Assembly: GCA_031549495.1 (NCBI GenBank)
Contig: JAVBPS010000028.1
Span: 1 to 59,024 of the forward strand
DNA length: 59,024 bases
Reading direction: 5' to 3'
From: JAVBOW01 sp031549495
Lineage (GTDB): Bacteria; Bacteroidota; Bacteroidia; Bacteroidales; Rikenellaceae
The position numbers and the translations under genes are program-made. Below the pieces are notes generated by a model. It saw only the letters and a list, made by a program, of their open reading frames with translations. It was not told the origin of the DNA and did no database searches. Positions 54,505-59,024 of this stretch are shown in pieces. Position 1 is the first letter of the stretch; the number at the start of each line of letters is the position of its first letter.

Positions 54505-55566
54505 ATGAAACGTATTATATTGAATGTTGTGATAGCGGCGGGGATGGCGGCCATGCTCCCCGGATGCGACACGTCCACGGAAGAACTGGACCTTCAACCC
54601 GCCTACAAATACAATACCCAGGAGTATTACGCCAATCTGCGTGCATTCAAGGACAACATGAAGAATCGCGAGATATCCTGGGTGTGGTTCGCGGACTATT
54701 CCCAGAACACCTCCCCGGGATTCCGTTTTTCGGGCCTGCCGGACAGCCTGGACATCATTTCGCTTTGGGGCGGTAGTCCCGATCCGGTAAAGAACCCCGT
54801 CGCCTACAAGGAGATGTGGGAGATGCGCCGCGACAAGGGCACGAAATTACTGCTCGTCTCTTTCACCCGAATCTTCGAGAATGAGAAATACGCCGAGTAC
54901 GGTCTTACGCGCGACGATGTGATCAGTCAGAAAAAGACCATCGACCCGACCGGCACCTATGCCGACTGGATCGTGCTCTATGCCGAAGATCTTCTGGGGC
55001 AGGTGTTCGACAACAACCTCGACGGTCTGGACCTCGACTACGAGCCCGAGGCGGGCGATGAGGTTACCTATGGTTTTACCTCGGCGAACATGGTGCTTTT
55101 CGTCAAGTACGTGTCCCAGTTCATCGGTCCCAAATCGCCCAATCCCCACTTGTTGTTCTGCGTGGACTATTATGGCAGGAACCCCTCTGCCGAGATCAAC
55201 GACTATGTGGACTACTTCGTTAAGCAGGCCTATACGCAAAGCGGCAATGACGCCAGACCCAAGGACAGCGATATGGGAGGCCATCCTACGCAAAAGGTCA
55301 TTCTCACCGAGAATATGGGTCTGATGTGGAACGCCGGCTTTGAATTGGGATCGTATGTTTACCGTGAAGGAGGAGTTTCGCCCTTACACGCCGCGTTCAA
55401 ACCGTCGTCCACCGTCGCCCTGTACGGAGGCAGGAAGGGCGGTTTCGGTATGTTCATGTGCCAACGCGACTACAACATCAAGACGACGGGGCACAAGTAC
55501 AACGATTATCCTTATCAGACGCTGCGCGAGTGTATTCAGATACAGAACCCGGCTATGGTAAAGTAA
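54505..55566 (+). CDS. GH18 family lipoprotein, probable endo-beta-N-acetylglucosaminidase
   Basis: This is a 353-residue lipoprotein (lipobox LPGC, Cys21) with a TIM-barrel GH18 pattern. The catalytic motif D173-G-L-D-L-D-Y-E180 is complete, so it should be active and not only binding. WVWFADYSQ marks the first strand and KLLLVSFTR a later one. LLFCVDYYG and VDYFVKQAYTQSG follow the catalytic strand. Enzymes of this type in Bacteroides SusCD loci release N-glycans by cutting the chitobiose core; chitinase activity is the alternative. It lies 17 bases after susD and 27 before the modular lipoprotein. Confidence 0.85.
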   Translation: MKRIILNVVIAAGMAAMLPGCDTSTEELDLQPAYKYNTQEYYANLRAFKDNMKNREISWVWFADYSQNTSPGFRFSGLPDSLDIISLWGGSPDPVKNPVAYKEMWEMRRDKGTKLLLVSFTRIFENEKYAEYGLTRDDVISQKKTIDPTGTYADWIVLYAEDLLGQVFDNNLDGLDLDYEPEAGDEVTYGFTSANMVLFVKYVSQFIGPKSPNPHLLFCVDYYGRNPSAEINDYVDYFVKQAYTQSGNDARPKDSDMGGHPTQKVILTENMGLMWNAGFELGSYVYREGGVSPLHAAFKPSSTVALYGGRKGGFGMFMCQRDYNIKTTGHKYNDYPYQTLRECIQIQNPAMVK

Positions 55567-55593
55567 TGAACTTAATCCTAAAAGGAATTCGAT

Positions 55594-58500
55594 ATGAAAA
55601 ATATCTTTAAATATCCGGCCATACCGCTCCTGTGCGCGCTTCTTTTGATTTCGTGCGAGGATATGGTCGATTACCAGCACACTGTCGAGGCTCCGGACCG
55701 CATGGCCTATCTGGATGCGGGAACCGCCAACACCGTCAGCGCGACTATCACGCATTCTCCCGCGGGGTCGTTCTTCAGCCTGGGGCAGAGTTTTAAAGTG
55801 ATGCTCAACTCCACCACGGGCTCCGAAGTCAGGTTGGCGGCGGACAACTCTTTAGTCGCAGCTTACAACCAGGAGCACTCGACCGGATACGGAACCCTTC
55901 CCGAGGGAAGTGTCGGCATCGATCCTGTCGTCATTGCCATGGGGACGACTTACACGACCGTTTCTTCCGGAATCCACCTGAACGGGGAGCTTAGCTCGCT
56001 CAGCAACGCGAACGGCTACCTGGTTCCCATCCGTATCCAATCGGCGTCGGACGCGAAGTTCAGCGAAACCAAAGGCACGGTATACATGATCATCGCCATA
56101 GAGAAAGGCAATATCCGTGCGCTCTCCTCCACGGCGGATATTTTCGCCACACCGATCACTCCCCGCACCGGCTGGAGCGTGAATCAGCCCTCCGATGGAG
56201 CCAATATGTTCGACGGCGATGCCGCGACTTATGCGACCATCCCTTCGGCGCCGTACACCCAGGTTATCGACCTGGGCGGCACAAAGTCGTTCGACGGCAT
56301 CAGGCTTATGGTCTGGGGGACGGGGACGGCTCTTCCCAATGTGCAGATCGAGACGAGCACGGACGGGACCGCCTATACCGACGCGGGTGTGGCGAACAAT
56401 ACCAAATACGTTACCCAGTCCACCGGCAGCCGCGTCTACCAATACGTTATGTTCTACACAGGCGTGGAAGCCCGGTATGTCCGTTTGACCACTTCGACCT
56501 GGAGCGCCAATCGCAGGATCTGTGAATTCGATCTTCTGAAAACCGACATCTCGGCAGGGGTGATCTACACCGACGCAACCGGATTTTCGGGCACCGTCTA
56601 CCATACCCCCAAAGGCTCGACGACCAATCTGTCGGCAGAGTTCGACGTAAAGGCCATCGTTTCCTCTGCGAACGGTTATACGGTGAATATTGCCGTGGAC
56701 AACTCGCTGATCGCAGCTTACAACACGGCCAACGGCACCTCTTATGCCGCCATACCGGGCGCAAGCGTATCCATCGGCAACTCCGCCGCCCAGATCGACA
56801 AGATGCGCTACTCCTCCGCATCCAAAGTGAAGGTTTCGCTGGCGAACCTCTCTTCGCTGACAGATGCCAACGGCTATCTGATCCCGTTGAAGCTCTCGTG
56901 CCCGGCGGGCGTGATCGCCGGCAAGGATGTGGTCTATGTGACGGTAAGGGCGGAAAAGAACCTGTTCGTCGAAAATCCCGGGCCGATCAATGTCACGGGT
57001 ATACTCGTCGCCGGTCGTTCCGCCTGGACGGTGGATGCGGACGGTGTCGCCGTAACGACACTCACCGACGGGAACAATACGACTTACGTACAAGCCCCTG
57101 GCGTGGTGACCGTAACCATGGATAAGGAGTACACCGTGGGCGCGCTGAAACTTTACAACTACAACGCGGCGGCCAATATCCCGACGGTGAAGGTCGAATA
57201 CAGCACCGACGGCACCACTTACGCTTCGGCGGGGACGGCCGATGCCGGCAGGTATTTCGTCAACGACAACAACCAGCACATGGTCTTTATGGAGCCGGTC
57301 AAGGTTAAATACCTGAAACTCACACTGAAATATTCCGGCACAAGCACCAATAACCGTCTTTACGAGTTGAATGTGTATGAGAATCCGGGCACGGGCCCGC
57401 TCGTTTATGCCACTGCGAATCCCGAAAGTTCGATCCCGGGAAGCACTATATTCCACTCGCCGATCAATGTTTCCGCCTCCGCCTACGGCCAGTTCTTCCC
57501 TTGCCTGACCATGGCGGCAGACAAAGACATCAAGGTCGATATTGTGCAGGATAACTCCTTGGTGGCGGCATACAACACGGCCAACGGTACCGCTTACGGC
57601 ACCATTCCTTCCGGGAATGTGGTGATAGCGAATGCTTCGTTATCCATTCCGGCGGGCAAACTCTATAATACCCGGGCGGCGGTATCCATCTCGTTCACGG
57701 GAGATCTTTCCGCTTTCGACGATCTGGCCAACGGCTATCTCGTTCCTGTGAAAGTAGAGAGCGGGGCGGGAGTCGTCCCCGGGAAAAATGTGGTCTATTA
57801 TGTCATCGCAGCGGACTATAACAATATGCTGCAAGACCCGGACCAGGCCAAGATATTCGGCGCCCAGGCGGCCCGCACCGGATGGACGGCCAAGGTGAAC
57901 GGCGCCGCCAGCACGGTGGTCACCGACAACAGCACCTCCACTTATATCGCGAACGCGACTACGATAGAGGTGGATATGGCGTCACAGCAATGGCTGAGCG
58001 GTATCCGGCTGGATAATTCACAGACGACTGCGACTTACCATCCGGCGACGTTGAAAGTCGAATACAGTATGGACGCAACGACCTGGCAGTACGCCGGCGT
58101 AGCCGGTACCGACAGGCGCTACCAGACCGGGAACAACACGTACTATATGTTCTACACTCCGATCCATGCCCGCCATATCAGGCTCACTCCCACATATTCC
58201 TCGACCAACACCAACAACAGGATCAGGGAGGTGTATGTCTATGATGCCCAGGCGGCCGAGCCCAGGGTGTTCATTTCCGGAGGCAGCAATGCCGCGGGCG
58301 GCGCCATCGTATCTACGATCGCAGGCGGTACCATATTTCATACTCCCGCCGGGACGCAGTCTTCCACGGCAGCCTCGATCACCACTTACCTCACGACGTA
58401 CAACGGGACCGACATCACCGCTACCGCAGCCCTGGACAACTCGCTCGTTGCGGCGTACAACAGCGCCAATTCCACCAATTACGGCACGATCCCCGCCGAC

Positions 58501-59024
58501 AATATTGTGATCGGCAACTCTTCGCAACTCATCAGAGAGGGTTTCGCCCAGTCGTTGACCACCATTACCGTTTCGCTCAAAGGCAACCTTTCCGCCCTGA
58601 ACGATGTGACCAACGGCTATGTCGTTCCGGTGAAGATATCCGTGCCCGCAGGCGTGGGACTGGATGCCGCCCACAGTGTGGTTTACGTTACGATCAATGC
58701 CGTGCAGACCAACGTCAAGACTGCGACCCTGGCGGACATGCAAGCCCTTACCGCTGTTCCCGACCGTTCCGGCTGGGGACCGGCGGCCCTTGCGAACCTG
58801 TTCGACGGCAATAATTCGACGACCGTCGCCGCGGCGGCATTCCCCCAGGGCAGCGCGACGGTGATAACGCTCGGCCGAAGCTACACCTTCAAAGCCGTCA
58901 GGTTCTATGTGGGCTCGACCACCGCGAGCCGCCGTCCGACAGACTATCTGCTCGAAAGCAGCACCGACGGGACGACTTACACGACCATCGGAACCGCAAA
59001 TGCGTCCACGATCTATAACAACAC
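55594..59024 (+). CDS. Modular DUF1735/discoidin lipoprotein, partial (3' end outside window)
   Basis: An open frame runs from ATG 55594 to the right edge with no stop (over 1143 residues). The start MKNIFKYPAIPLLCALLLIS with Cys21 gives a lipoprotein signal. The rest consists of four tandem units of about 285-295 residues. Each unit has a DUF1735-type domain with a DNSLVAAYN-like motif (Asp84, 369, 653 and 948), a GYLVPI or GYVVPV strand, and then an F5/8-type discoidin domain (RTGWSVN, ARTGWTAKVNG, SGWGPAAL with YVRL or HIRL ends). No catalytic motif is seen. It is probably a surface glycan-binding protein that extends the reach of the SusCD/GH18 system. Confidence 0.85.
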   Translation, partial: MKNIFKYPAIPLLCALLLISCEDMVDYQHTVEAPDRMAYLDAGTANTVSATITHSPAGSFFSLGQSFKVMLNSTTGSEVRLAADNSLVAAYNQEHSTGYGTLPEGSVGIDPVVIAMGTTYTTVSSGIHLNGELSSLSNANGYLVPIRIQSASDAKFSETKGTVYMIIAIEKGNIRALSSTADIFATPITPRTGWSVNQPSDGANMFDGDAATYATIPSAPYTQVIDLGGTKSFDGIRLMVWGTGTALPNVQIETSTDGTAYTDAGVANNTKYVTQSTGSRVYQYVMFYTGVEARYVRLTTSTWSANRRICEFDLLKTDISAGVIYTDATGFSGTVYHTPKGSTTNLSAEFDVKAIVSSANGYTVNIAVDNSLIAAYNTANGTSYAAIPGASVSIGNSAAQIDKMRYSSASKVKVSLANLSSLTDANGYLIPLKLSCPAGVIAGKDVVYVTVRAEKNLFVENPGPINVTGILVAGRSAWTVDADGVAVTTLTDGNNTTYVQAPGVVTVTMDKEYTVGALKLYNYNAAANIPTVKVEYSTDGTTYASAGTADAGRYFVNDNNQHMVFMEPVKVKYLKLTLKYSGTSTNNRLYELNVYENPGTGPLVYATANPESSIPGSTIFHSPINVSASAYGQFFPCLTMAADKDIKVDIVQDNSLVAAYNTANGTAYGTIPSGNVVIANASLSIPAGKLYNTRAAVSISFTGDLSAFDDLANGYLVPVKVESGAGVVPGKNVVYYVIAADYNNMLQDPDQAKIFGAQAARTGWTAKVNGAASTVVTDNSTSTYIANATTIEVDMASQQWLSGIRLDNSQTTATYHPATLKVEYSMDATTWQYAGVAGTDRRYQTGNNTYYMFYTPIHARHIRLTPTYSSTNTNNRIREVYVYDAQAAEPRVFISGGSNAAGGAIVSTIAGGTIFHTPAGTQSSTAASITTYLTTYNGTDITATAALDNSLVAAYNSANSTNYGTIPADNIVIGNSSQLIREGFAQSLTTITVSLKGNLSALNDVTNGYVVPVKISVPAGVGLDAAHSVVYVTINAVQTNVKTATLADMQALTAVPDRSGWGPAALANLFDGNNSTTVAAAAFPQGSATVITLGRSYTFKAVRFYVGSTTASRRPTDYLLESSTDGTTYTTIGTANASTIYNN

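Noticed and set aside
1..59024. CRISPR arrays, tRNA or rRNA genes, prophage or transposase genes
   Set aside because: No regular spaced repeats, cloverleaf-like sequence or transposase motifs were seen anywhere in the window.

Overview
The window looks like a GC-rich member of the Bacteroidota, most likely Bacteroidales near Alistipes (Rikenellaceae). This is inferred from two SusC/SusD pairs, two hybrid two-component systems (HTCS), a FecR anti-sigma factor, many SPII lipoproteins, and promoter-like TAnnTTTG boxes. No tRNA, rRNA, CRISPR array or insertion sequence was seen.

Region 1 (1-4408, minus strand) is the front of a respiratory complex I operon, nuoA-B-C/D-H-I-J. nuoC and nuoD are fused, and no nuoE, F or G lies between C/D and H. 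nuoJ runs off the left edge.

Region 2 (4819-47616) is a large sulfated-polysaccharide utilisation region. At its core is a minus-strand run from 31643 down to 13157: GH130-like, GH105, SGNH esterase, SusC, SusD, DUF1080 protein, Gfo/Idh oxidoreductase, small membrane protein, ApbE flavin transferase, second Gfo/Idh oxidoreductase, GH2, GH43 and a Ser-type sulfatase. It is flanked by two HTCS regulators (4819-8802 and 31846-35913). Beside each HTCS is a related two-gene cassette: a protein ending in the same discoidin-like domain (a sulfatase in one case, an Ig-like lipoprotein in the other), followed by a sialidase-fold lipoprotein with a CBM9-like C-terminus. Further right come a secreted aldose epimerase, a Tat-type FAD oxidoreductase, a second GH2 and two GH43 enzymes. 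GH105, GH2, GH43, sulfatases and HTCS together suggest a sulfated, uronate-containing glycan, but no polysaccharide lyase is present. The DUF1080/Gfo-Idh/ApbE block suggests an oxidation-based route of glycoside cleavage beside the ordinary hydrolases.

Region 3 (48198-59024, plus strand) is a second locus: FecR anti-sigma factor, SusC with an STN signalling domain, SusD, a GH18-type protein with an intact DxxDxDxE motif, and a long modular DUF1735/discoidin lipoprotein cut by the right edge. This gene set resembles N-glycan or mucin-type loci. No ECF sigma gene lies next to fecR.

Three dispersed long inverted repeats of one sequence family (15799-15885, 40823-41012, 45360-45436) sit between genes of Region 2. 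A strong terminator at 47878-47905 separates Regions 2 and 3.
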